A stretch of 6,833 bases of DNA from an uncultured bacterium (GTDB lineage Bacteria; Cyanobacteriota; Vampirovibrionia; Gastranaerophilales; Gastranaerophilaceae), in the NCBI GenBank assembly GCA_900554095.1, contig USGC01000095.1:1-6833 (forward strand), in the 5' to 3' direction. The notes below the pieces were generated by a model, which searched no databases, had not been told where the DNA came from, and saw only the letters and a program-made list of their open reading frames with translations. This document shows positions 1 through 5,343 of the stretch, piece after piece (the stretch's first letter is position 1; each line of letters starts with the position of its first letter). The translations under genes were made by a program, and so were the position numbers.

Positions 1-32
1 CATATGGTTTTAAGGTTTTTATATAAATTCAT
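1..32 (-). CDS. Start of an unidentified gene running off the left edge
   Basis: An ATG read on the minus strand at 32-30 is preceded by AGGAGGA (45-39) with a 6-base gap, a near-perfect ribosome binding site. A promoter-like pair lies just upstream (80-52). Ten full codons are visible, MNLYKNLKTI, too few to identify a family. The gene is divergent from the transporter at 156. The start signal is convincing; the product is unknown. Confidence 0.6.
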   Translation of the reverse strand, partial: MNLYKNLKTI

Positions 33-51
33 GATATATCCTCCTGATGAT

Positions 52-80
52 ATTATATAGTATAAACAATAAAAGTTCAA
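52..80 (-). promoter_or_regulatory. Sigma70-type promoter for the left-edge gene
   Basis: Read on the minus strand, TTGAAC (80-75) and a perfect TATAAT (57-52) are separated by 17 bases. Transcription would begin near 45, leaving only a short leader that starts at the AGGAGGA ribosome binding site. In AT-rich DNA chance matches are common, but box quality, spacing and position agree. Confidence 0.5.
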
Positions 81-120
81 TTATTATATAAGATTTATTA
101 CGAATTTATCTTCTATAGCA

Positions 121-150
121 TTGATTTTTAAAATATTTTACGCTTATATT
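121..150 (+). promoter_or_regulatory. Putative promoter of the transporter, leaving almost no leader
   Basis: TTGATT (121-126) and TATATT (145-150) are 18 bases apart; TTATAT at 144-149 gives 17. Transcription would start at about 156-157, which is the ATG itself. No Shine-Dalgarno sequence lies between the boxes and the ATG, so the mRNA may be leaderless. The assignment rests on box similarity alone. Confidence 0.35.
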
Positions 151-155
151 GTGAT

Positions 156-1296
156 ATGAATAGAATTAATTATAAATTACCCCGTATATGGCTTGGTGCC
201 GCTCACTTTGCAAATGATGTCTATACTGGAATGCTTAATCCGATTATGCCGTTTATTGCCGCAAAATTAGGAATTTCAATGGCAGTTGCGACCGTCGTAT
301 TAAGTATTTCAAATATTACAGCAAACATTTTGCAGCCAATATTTGGATTTTTTGCAGATAACATTGTAAAAAGAATTTTTGTATTTTGGGGATTAATTTT
401 TTCATCAATATTTATTTCGCTGGCACCGGCTTCACGTGATGTTTTTACACTTGTGCTGTGCATAATTTTCGGAAGTCTCGGCTCAAGTTTATTTCATCCG
501 CAGGCTCTTGGCTTTGCGGCTAGATTTGCTTCTTCTGATGCTGCAAAAAGTATGGGAATATTTATTGCAATGGGCTCTTTAGGATTTTCATTCGGGCCTA
601 TTCTATCTGCATATGTAGCCCAGTTCTGGGGATTAAATCATATGCCTGTGCTATGTGTCTTCGGGCTTTCAATTGCACTTTTGATGTTTAAATTTATCCC
701 TAAAATTCCGGCTTCTGAAGCACCGTCCATGCGTAAAAGTCTTATTGCTGCTTTGAGTGATATTTTATCAAACCGTAAGTTACAGATACTTATTTTAATT
801 GCGATATTGAAAACTCTTATGACAACTTCGTGTTCAATACTGCTTCCATTTTTATGGAAATCTATGGGATATACTCCATTTTTTATAGGATTTGCGTTAT
901 TTGCATTTATTTTTATGGGCGGAATTGGCTCTGTTTTAAGCCGTTCATTTGAAAAACTTGTTGGGACTAAAAATGTATTTTATTTTTCAATGATTGCACC
1001 TCTGCCTATGATGCTTTTGTTTGCTCTTACTTATAAAACGCTTCCCTATTTATCAATAAGTTTGTATGTTGTTATGGGGCTTTTCACGATGATGGCCGTG
1101 CCCGTTACGATGGTAATGGCACAGAGCGTTCTCCCTCAATATAAACGGCTTTTCGTGGGGCGTCGTCGCTGTGTTTATGTCGGTAATAGGTTTTGTTGCA
1201 CAAGCTAAGGGAATTGTACCTGTACTTGTGGTAATTTCTATAATACCGGCGGTGTTTTCTACACTCGTCAAATATTTATTTGCAGATAAAAAATAG
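156..1296 (+). pseudogene. MFS transporter of the fosmidomycin-resistance (Fsr-like) type, frameshifted near its 3' end
   Basis: This is an inner-membrane major facilitator protein, probably a proton-driven efflux pump; the substrate cannot be read from the sequence. Family marks include HFANDVYTGMLNPIMPF (residues 17-33), the loop-2/3 GFFADN (64-69), SLFHPQALGFAAR (111-123) and GSLGFSFGP (140-148). About ten hydrophobic helices are visible up to residue 330. After LPQYK (codon AAA, 1143-1145) the open frame gives 20 basic, Cys-rich residues and stops at 1208. The +1 frame continues as GFSWGVVAVFMSVIGF and a last helix, ending LFADKK at the stop at 1294-1296. Against my memory of the family, about seven residues around a GxxSG motif are also missing, so the lesion looks like a small deletion (for example 23 bases) rather than one inserted base. 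The first 330 residues look undamaged, so the break may be recent or an assembly error. The start at 156 follows an in-frame stop at 129-131 and has no ribosome binding site. Confidence 0.8.
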
Positions 1297-1299
1297 ATT

Positions 1300-1575
1300 T
1301 TAAGCTAAAAGATTTAAAGAACTTTTGTGGGTATTTTGTTCTTGGTGCTTTTGAACTAATTTTTCAGTTAGAGAATTTAATTTATATAAAAGTGAATTAG
1401 ATGCCAAATCAAGAGAGAGTTTTTTATCCATTTGATTAAGCATAGTCAAATTATGTTCACCGCCAAAGGTATTGTGCGCCTGATTAGACATTTGCGCTGC
1501 GTTTTGAACATTACCAAATGCGGCATTAGTCATGCCTTTTTCTGCATTGAATCTGACTATTGAAGAAACTAGCAT
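1300..1575 (-). CDS. Small uncharacterised protein, 91 residues
   Basis: I do not recognise a family. The protein has no signal peptide or membrane helix. Its N-terminal part (residues 1-40) is rich in Asn, Gln and Ala. The C-terminal part (about 45-80) reads as amphipathic helix with regular Leu spacing and Lys/Gln, compatible with a coiled coil. It is accepted as a gene because the ATG at 1575 has GAGGG (1583-1579) upstream, although with only a 3-base gap, and because a promoter (1664-1636) lies about 55 bases upstream. Its stop is 3 bases from the end of the convergent transporter reading frame and I see no terminator between them, so the two transcripts should overlap. It reads in the same direction as the pyruvate kinase gene, but a terminator and its own promoter separate them. 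Confidence 0.65.
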   Translation of the reverse strand: MLVSSIVRFNAEKGMTNAAFGNVQNAAQMSNQAHNTFGGEHNLTMLNQMDKKLSLDLASNSLLYKLNSLTEKLVQKHQEQNTHKSSLNLLA

Positions 1576-1591
1576 TTACCCTCACTAACCC

Positions 1592-1613
1592 GAATTCCAA
1601 ATTTTTGAAATTC
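1592..1613. repeat. Imperfect palindrome in the leader of the small minus-strand gene
   Basis: Two 10-base arms, GAATTCCAAA (1592-1601) and TTTGAAATTC (1604-1613), pair at 9 of 10 positions around a 2-base centre. It lies between the predicted transcription start (about 1629) and the ATG (1575). It could be an operator just downstream of the start site or, less likely given the 2-base centre, an RNA hairpin. Confidence 0.4.
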
Positions 1614-1635
1614 AATTAACCATGTGTACAAGTTT

Positions 1636-1664
1636 ATTCTAATACAATTTTTTTTTCTTGGCAA
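1636..1664 (-). promoter_or_regulatory. Sigma70-type promoter of the small minus-strand gene
   Basis: On the minus strand TTGCCA (1664-1659) and TAGAAT (1641-1636) stand exactly 17 bases apart; each matches five of six consensus bases. Transcription would start near 1629, giving a leader of about 54 bases before the ATG at 1575. Confidence 0.6.
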
Positions 1665-1885
1665 GTGTATAATTATCTAATTTATTTTCAATATAGAATA
1701 TACCTGACTTTCTGATTTATTAACTTTTGTAACAAAATTATAGAATTTTGAAATTAGATAATATTTATATACTTTATATATATGTAAACATTAAATAAAC
1801 ACGAGATATTAAGAAAGAGATTATTTATTTCCGTTTAACTAAAGAGAGATACTTTATTCCTATTCCTACCTTCCTAAAAAATTTT

Positions 1886-1914
1886 AAAGCCCCTTGTTGA
1901 AGGGGCTTTTTTTT
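1886..1914. terminator. Rho-independent terminator of the pyruvate kinase gene, probably bidirectional
   Basis: A perfect 10-base stem AAAGCCCCTT (1886-1895) and AAGGGGCTTT (1900-1909) closes a 4-base loop. It follows the pyruvate kinase stop (1915-1913) directly. On the minus strand the T-tract is interrupted (TTTAAAATTTTTT); on the plus strand it is eight uninterrupted T (1907-1914). It should therefore also stop any plus-strand transcript coming from the left. Confidence 0.85.
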
Positions 1915-3352
1915 AGTCGTCTGCTGAACCTATTTTATGAATTTTAATGAAGTTGGTGCCTCCTATTAAAAGCTCAGGCACTGACCCGGTGAAGATAATT
2001 GTATCGCCGGTTTTAAAGCCAAGTTCAGAGGTTAAAAAACTGTCAATTTTTTGCAGAGCCGGCCTGTCGATTTTCCCCTCAAAGTCAATAGAAACAGGAT
2101 AAACCCCTCTATATAATTTAAGATCTCTACATATTTCTTTTTTAGGGCAGCAAGCGATAATTGGAGCTGATAATCTTCCTTCAGAAAGAGATTGAGCGGT
2201 GAAACCGCTTGCAGTTAACGCAATAACAGCTTTTATATCCATTTTTTTAGACATATCAGCAATAGCCATGCCAATAGCCATTGCCTGGCTATCTTTTTCT
2301 TCTTCAATCATTTTACGAGGAAATTTATTTTTTCTCATAAAGGGAGACGCTTCAACTGTTTCTGCAATTTTTTTCATCATTGCAACTGACTCTACCGGGT
2401 AAGCTCCGGCTGCGGTTTCGCCAGAAAGCATGATTGCATCTGTGCCGTCTAAAATAGCATTTGCAACATCTGATGTTTCAGCGCGTGTTGGAATTGGATT
2501 TTCAATCATGCTTTCAAGCATTTGTGTTGCAACGATTACGACTTTGCGCTTAACGTTTGCTTTGCGAATTATTGTCTTTTGCACAATCGGAACTTTTTCT
2601 GTTGAAATTTCAATGCCCAAGTCGCCTCTTGCTACCATAATTCCATCAGAAACTTCAATTATTTTATCAATATTTTCAACGGCTTGAGGTTTTTCTATTT
2701 TTGAAATTATTTTTATTGGTTTTTGATAGGCATCCAAAAGTTTTCTCAATTGAACCACATCTTCCGCTTCTCTTACAAAAGAAAGGCCAAGATAATCAAT
2801 ATCATTTTCAGCCGCAAACTTAACAAAAGTCAAATCACGTTCTGTCAAAACGTCTATACTGCCTGTTGAGCCGGGAATATTTATTCCCTTTCTTTGCTTT
2901 AAAAGTCCGTCAGTAAGAACCTTTGCCGTAATTGTGCCTTCGCAAACTTCCTGAACTTCGAGTTGGAGTTTGCCGTCATCAATGAGAATCATTTCACCAG
3001 GGTGTACGTCTTGAGCAATACCTTTATAGTCAACTGGAATAATATCATCTTCCATTTCATTTTGATGTCTGAATTTCAACAATTCACCTTTTTTTAATTC
3101 TATAGGATTAGCAAGATTTCCAATTCTGATTTTAGGTCCTTGAAGGTCTAACAAAACAGGTATTAGAGTTTTTTCTTCCTGTTCAAGCTCTCGGATAAAA
3201 GAAAGATTTTTTTTGTGAATTTCAACATCACCATGAGATGAATTTATTCTAAACATCGTTACTCCGGTGTGTAATAATTTCTTAATCATTTCTTTTGTGC
3301 TTGTTGCAGGTCCAAGGGTTGCAACGATTTTTGTCATGGTAAAACTGTCCAT
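1913..3352 (-). CDS. pyk: Pyruvate kinase
   Basis: This cytoplasmic enzyme catalyses the last step of glycolysis, transferring phosphate from phosphoenolpyruvate to ADP to give pyruvate and ATP. Family motifs are present in order: TKIVATLGPAT (7-17), RINSSHG (35-41, with R35, N37 and S39 at substrate and K+ sites), LLDLQGPKIR (67-76), SFVR (191-194), ISKIE (216-220, catalytic K218 and metal ligand E220), ARGDLGIEI (241-249, metal ligand D244), ATQMLESM (275-282) and MLSGETAAGAYP (308-319). The C-terminal domain follows (TASGFTAQSLSEGR, 380-393; GGTNFIKIH, 464-472). At 479 residues it is the normal bacterial length and lacks the extra C-terminal PEP-utiliser domain found in Bacillus enzymes. 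The start at 3352 is supported by GAGAGGA with about 5 bases to the ATG; the internal Met6 has no such site. It is transcribed alone, divergently from the SLH gene, and ends at a terminator. I found no clear promoter on its side. Confidence 0.97.
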   Translation of the reverse strand: MDSFTMTKIVATLGPATSTKEMIKKLLHTGVTMFRINSSHGDVEIHKKNLSFIRELEQEEKTLIPVLLDLQGPKIRIGNLANPIELKKGELLKFRHQNEMEDDIIPVDYKGIAQDVHPGEMILIDDGKLQLEVQEVCEGTITAKVLTDGLLKQRKGINIPGSTGSIDVLTERDLTFVKFAAENDIDYLGLSFVREAEDVVQLRKLLDAYQKPIKIISKIEKPQAVENIDKIIEVSDGIMVARGDLGIEISTEKVPIVQKTIIRKANVKRKVVIVATQMLESMIENPIPTRAETSDVANAILDGTDAIMLSGETAAGAYPVESVAMMKKIAETVEASPFMRKNKFPRKMIEEEKDSQAMAIGMAIADMSKKMDIKAVIALTASGFTAQSLSEGRLSAPIIACCPKKEICRDLKLYRGVYPVSIDFEGKIDRPALQKIDSFLTSELGFKTGDTIIFTGSVPELLIGGTNFIKIHKIGSADD

Positions 3353-3393
3353 TTTTTTCCTCTCTATCGTAACTATACTTTTTTAAATATAAC

Positions 3394-3438
3394 TATCTGT
3401 AATATAATTTGAAATAACACTTTACAAATATCTGTAAT
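3394..3438 (+). repeat. Pair of 10-base direct repeats in the divergent promoter region
   Basis: TATCTGTAAT occurs at 3394-3403 and again at 3429-3438, with starts 35 bases apart. The second copy lies between the -35 and -10 boxes of the SLH gene promoter, where a bound regulator would block polymerase. Repeat identity is seen directly; a regulatory role is inferred. Confidence 0.4.
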
Positions 3439-3449
3439 TTTATTATACT
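3421..3449 (+). promoter_or_regulatory. Sigma70-type promoter of the SLH protein gene
   Basis: TTTACA (3421-3426) and TATACT (3444-3449) are 17 bases apart and each matches five of six consensus bases. Transcription would begin near 3456, giving a leader of about 47 bases that includes the AGAGGA site (3487-3492). Confidence 0.65.
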
Positions 3450-3502
3450 ATAAACAAAATAAGTTTACTACTCAAAAAAAAAGAAAAGAGGAATTGAGAT
3501 CT

Positions 3503-4774
3503 ATGAAAAAATTTTTGGCAAGCGTAATGGCTTTTGCTTTTATAGCGCTGAATGCTGTTCCTGCACTGGCCGTTGCTCAAATAGCTGATGTTGCTGACTC
3601 CTATTGGGCGAAAAAAGAAATTGATATTGTTGTTTCTAACGATATCATGAACTTAGATGAAAAAGGTAATTTTAACCCTGATGCGAATGTATCTCGTATA
3701 TGTTTTGTAAAATCTTTGTTAAAATTATTATCTAACGACAATTTGAATGTTAATATTTCAAATCAATTTTCTGATGTAGCTTCATCTGACGCTAATTACA
3801 ATGATATTCTGCGTTCACAGCAGCTTGGACTTGTATACGGTTACCCGGATGGAACTTTCAAAGCGAAAAAATTAATGACAAGAGCTGAAACCCAATCTGT
3901 TATCAGCCACATAACACAAGACAAAGTTTCTGATACATCTGCACTGCAAGCATTCTCAGATTACAAAAAAATCCCTGCTTGGGCAAAACCAGTTTATGCA
4001 AAAACTCTTGAATACGGAATTTATGTAAACTATCCAAATGAAAATGAATTCCGCCCGAATGATTTATTAACAAGAGCAGAAGCTGCTGTGCTTTTAGCAA
4101 GATTAAAAGAAAAACTTTACCTTGTTAAAAATGAATACAAAGGCGATGCTGTAGAACACCTTGATGTTAAGAAAAAAGCTCCTTGTAATGAAGTGCTTAT
4201 TCAAAAATCAGCAAATGTTATTAAAGAAGGCAACGTTCTTCAAGTTGCATTTAACGAAAAATTTAAATCAGAAGAACACGCAGGCGGTGATAACGTTTAT
4301 TTTGTAAATACTCAAGCTATTTATACTAAAGAAGGCACTCTTGTAATTCCTGCGAATTCTAAATTCCACGGTACTGTATTAAACATTGATAAACAAAAAT
4401 GGTTCAATAAAAATGCTAGAGTTTACGTTCAATTAACTCAAATTGAAACTCCGGATGGCGATATTACTAACTTAAACGCTAAACCGTTCTACAAAAACTA
4501 CGCATTAAAAGAAGGCCCTTGGATGACAACAGGTAAATTGCTTCTTTATACCGCTGGCGGTGTTGGAATTGGTATTCCTGCCGGTGTAGGTTTTGCATTT
4601 ATACCAAATCCTGCAAAAATCGGTACAGGTATAGCAATTGGTGCTCCTGTGGGTGCTGCTGTTGGGCTTGTTACAGGTCTTGTTACACCTGGGCTTAAGT
4701 ACCACGCTAAAAAAGGAGAACAAATTTACGTTATTCTTCTTGAAGATGCTCCGGTTGCAAAACAAGCTTTATAA
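3503..4774 (+). CDS. Exported protein with three S-layer homology (SLH) repeats and a glycine-rich hydrophobic C-terminal segment
   Basis: Residues 1-23 are a Sec signal peptide (MKK, hydrophobic core, cleavage after ALA). Three SLH repeats follow at about 29-76, 89-137 and 151-202. The second and third carry the TRAE motif (126-129, 190-193); the first has SRIC instead. SLH domains bind secondary cell-wall polymer or, in cyanobacteria-like envelopes, peptidoglycan, so the protein should sit in the envelope. Residues 230-330 form a beta-rich domain with LVIPANSKFHGTV and a later PDGD turn, vaguely like the pore domain of VirB10-type proteins; that likeness is only an impression. Residues 345-398 are Gly/Ala/Val-rich with GxxxG-type spacing and could insert in or pack on a membrane. 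The ATG at 3503 is chosen over the in-frame TTG at 3494 because AGAGGA ends 10 bases before the ATG but only 1 base before the TTG. It has its own promoter and terminator. The exact function is unknown. Confidence 0.88.
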   Translation: MKKFLASVMAFAFIALNAVPALAVAQIADVADSYWAKKEIDIVVSNDIMNLDEKGNFNPDANVSRICFVKSLLKLLSNDNLNVNISNQFSDVASSDANYNDILRSQQLGLVYGYPDGTFKAKKLMTRAETQSVISHITQDKVSDTSALQAFSDYKKIPAWAKPVYAKTLEYGIYVNYPNENEFRPNDLLTRAEAAVLLARLKEKLYLVKNEYKGDAVEHLDVKKKAPCNEVLIQKSANVIKEGNVLQVAFNEKFKSEEHAGGDNVYFVNTQAIYTKEGTLVIPANSKFHGTVLNIDKQKWFNKNARVYVQLTQIETPDGDITNLNAKPFYKNYALKEGPWMTTGKLLLYTAGGVGIGIPAGVGFAFIPNPAKIGTGIAIGAPVGAAVGLVTGLVTPGLKYHAKKGEQIYVILLEDAPVAKQAL

Positions 4775-4795
4775 AAATTATTATATCAATATATC

Positions 4796-4829
4796 AAAAG
4801 ACGCTTTTTAAAGGCGTCTTTTTTTTTTT
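4796..4829 (+). terminator. Rho-independent terminator of the SLH protein gene
   Basis: AAAAGACGC (4796-4804) pairs perfectly with GCGTCTTTT (4814-4822) around a 9-base loop, and the 3' arm runs into eleven T (4819-4829). It lies about 20 bases after the stop codon and separates the SLH gene from the CxxC protein gene. Confidence 0.9.
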
Positions 4830-4846
4830 GAAATTTATGACAAAGG

Positions 4847-4958
4847 TTTACTCCTTTAGGCTAATACTAATAGCCTGCACGGCTATCGTATAAAATCCAC
4901 AAGGATTTAAAATGAGTATGTGGATGAAAATACATCCGTAAAAAATTTAAGGAGTAAA
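4847..4958 (+). promoter_or_regulatory. Structured leader of the CxxC protein gene: candidate translational switch
   Basis: TTTACTCCTT (4847-4856) is perfectly complementary to AAGGAGTAAA (4949-4958), which contains the ribosome binding site of the gene at 4961. Between them lie hairpins with shared arms. AGGCTA (4858-4863) with TAGCCT (4871-4876) competes with ATAGCC (4870-4875) pairing to GGCTAT (4881-4886). AAATCC (4893-4898) with GGATTT (4903-4908) competes with ATCCACA (4895-4901) pairing to TGTGGAT (4919-4925). That in turn competes with 4919-4926 pairing to 4933-4940 (GGATG/CATCC core plus G-U pairs). It resembles no riboswitch class I know. I found no convincing promoter upstream of 4847. 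A weak pair (ATGACA 4837-4842, GCTAAT 4860-4865) would start transcription near 4872 and leave the first arm out of the RNA. Confidence 0.45.
4912..4941 (+). CDS. Possible 9-codon leader peptide upstream of the CxxC protein
   Basis: An ATG at 4912 follows AAGGA (4901-4905) with a 6-base gap, a good ribosome binding site. It encodes MSMWMKIHP and stops at 4939-4941, 19 bases before the next gene's ATG. Its ribosome binding site lies in one hairpin (4893-4908), and its codons 3-9 with the stop lie in another (4919-4940), so translating it would rearrange the leader. Three of nine codons are Met and one is Trp. Such a short frame can arise by chance; the ribosome binding site and placement are the support. 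Confidence 0.35.
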   Translation: MSMWMKIHP

Positions 4959-4960
4959 GT

Positions 4961-5254
4961 ATGAAAAAAGTATTTATGACATTAGCGCTGTTCGGGCTGT
5001 TTCTAATACCTGCGCAAAGTGCAAATGCATGGTCTATCAGCCAGCTTAACCCGCTGCCATACATAGGAATAGGCCAAAACACAAGTTCATTTTCTTTAAA
5101 TCCATTTACTGGATTTAAAAACTGCAACCCATGTAAGGTTAAAAAAGTTGAATGTGATCCTTGTGCAAAAGTCATTGTTAAACCATGTAACAGATGTGCA
5201 AAAGCATTTCCGGACAAACCATGCCCGTCTTGCCGTATAATGTATGATTACTAA
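4961..5254 (+). CDS. Small exported protein with four CxxC pairs
   Basis: This 97-residue protein begins with a clear Sec signal peptide (MKK, hydrophobic core 4-17, likely cleavage after ANA at 23), so the mature form is about 74 residues outside the cytoplasm. Its second half carries eight Cys in four CxxC pairs: CNPC (55-58), CDPC (65-68), CNRC (76-79) and CPSC (88-91). The gaps between pairs grow 6, 7, 8, and Lys and Pro fill them. Such pairs can bind zinc, iron or copper or form disulfides; the sequence does not decide. There is no lipobox and no second membrane helix. I recognise no family. The start at 4961 has TTAAGGAG with a 6-base gap, among the best ribosome binding sites here, and it is exactly the segment that the upstream leader could mask. 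The gene lies between two terminators and is probably transcribed alone. Confidence 0.82.
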   Translation: MKKVFMTLALFGLFLIPAQSANAWSISQLNPLPYIGIGQNTSSFSLNPFTGFKNCNPCKVKKVECDPCAKVIVKPCNRCAKAFPDKPCPSCRIMYDY

Positions 5255-5278
5255 AAGCGTTGAGTGAGTTTAACGCTT
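5255..5278 (+). other. Hairpin directly after the CxxC protein stop codon
   Basis: AAGCGTT (5255-5261) pairs perfectly with AACGCTT (5272-5278) around a 10-base loop, beginning one base after the stop codon. No T-tract follows, so it is not itself a terminator. It may protect the 3' end or slow polymerase ahead of the strong terminator 6 bases further on. Confidence 0.45.
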
Positions 5279-5284
5279 AATTAA

Positions 5285-5327
5285 AAAAAAGAGAAACCCA
5301 GGTGTGATTTTAGGGTTTCTCTTTTTT
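5285..5327. terminator. Bidirectional rho-independent terminator between convergent genes
   Basis: A perfect 15-base stem pairs 5285-5299 (A-run, GAGAAACCC) with 5313-5327 (GGGTTTCTC, T-run) around a 13-base loop. Read either way the hairpin ends in a T-run (six T on plus, eight T on minus). It serves the CxxC protein gene from the left and the kinase gene from the right. Confidence 0.92.
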
Positions 5328-5343
5328 ATGCAATTATTTTGTG

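Larger units (their letters stand above)
1576..1885. other. AT-rich intergenic region without a gene
   Basis: No reading frame with a plausible start occurs here on either strand; the few ATGs meet stops within a few codons. It holds the promoter and leader of the small minus-strand gene (1576-1664), an inverted pair TTTTGT/ACAAAA around one base (1725-1737), and three copies of TTCCTA (1857-1862, 1863-1868, 1871-1876). The stretch 1680-1856 is otherwise featureless AT-rich DNA. Confidence 0.6.

Noticed and set aside
221..1271. Minus-strand frames opposite the transporter
   Set aside because: They mirror conserved transporter codons; no start signals support them.
1724..1740. TTTTGT-A-ACAAAA inverted pair as a terminator or operator
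   Set aside because: The arms are only A/T plus one G-C pair, there is no loop, and no gene start is nearby. Such pairs are common in AT-rich DNA.
2199..2687. Two plus-strand frames of 67 and 85 codons opposite the pyruvate kinase gene
   Set aside because: They are antisense shadows of a well-conserved gene, with no ribosome binding site or family resemblance.
3494..3502. TTG start giving the SLH protein three extra residues (MRS)
   Set aside because: The AGAGGA site would be only one base from the TTG; from the ATG at 3503 the spacing is workable and a standard MKK signal peptide results.
4837..4893. An 18-codon frame (MTKVYSFRLILIACTAIV) between the SLH terminator and the CxxC gene
   Set aside because: It begins within the sequence following the terminator T-tract and has no ribosome binding site. 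Its codons coincide with the hairpin arms of the leader, so RNA structure explains the sequence better.
4505..5217. Minus-strand frames opposite the SLH and CxxC protein genes
   Set aside because: Their translations are low-complexity complements of the Gly-rich segment and the signal-peptide region. The plus-strand genes have signal peptides and good ribosome binding sites.
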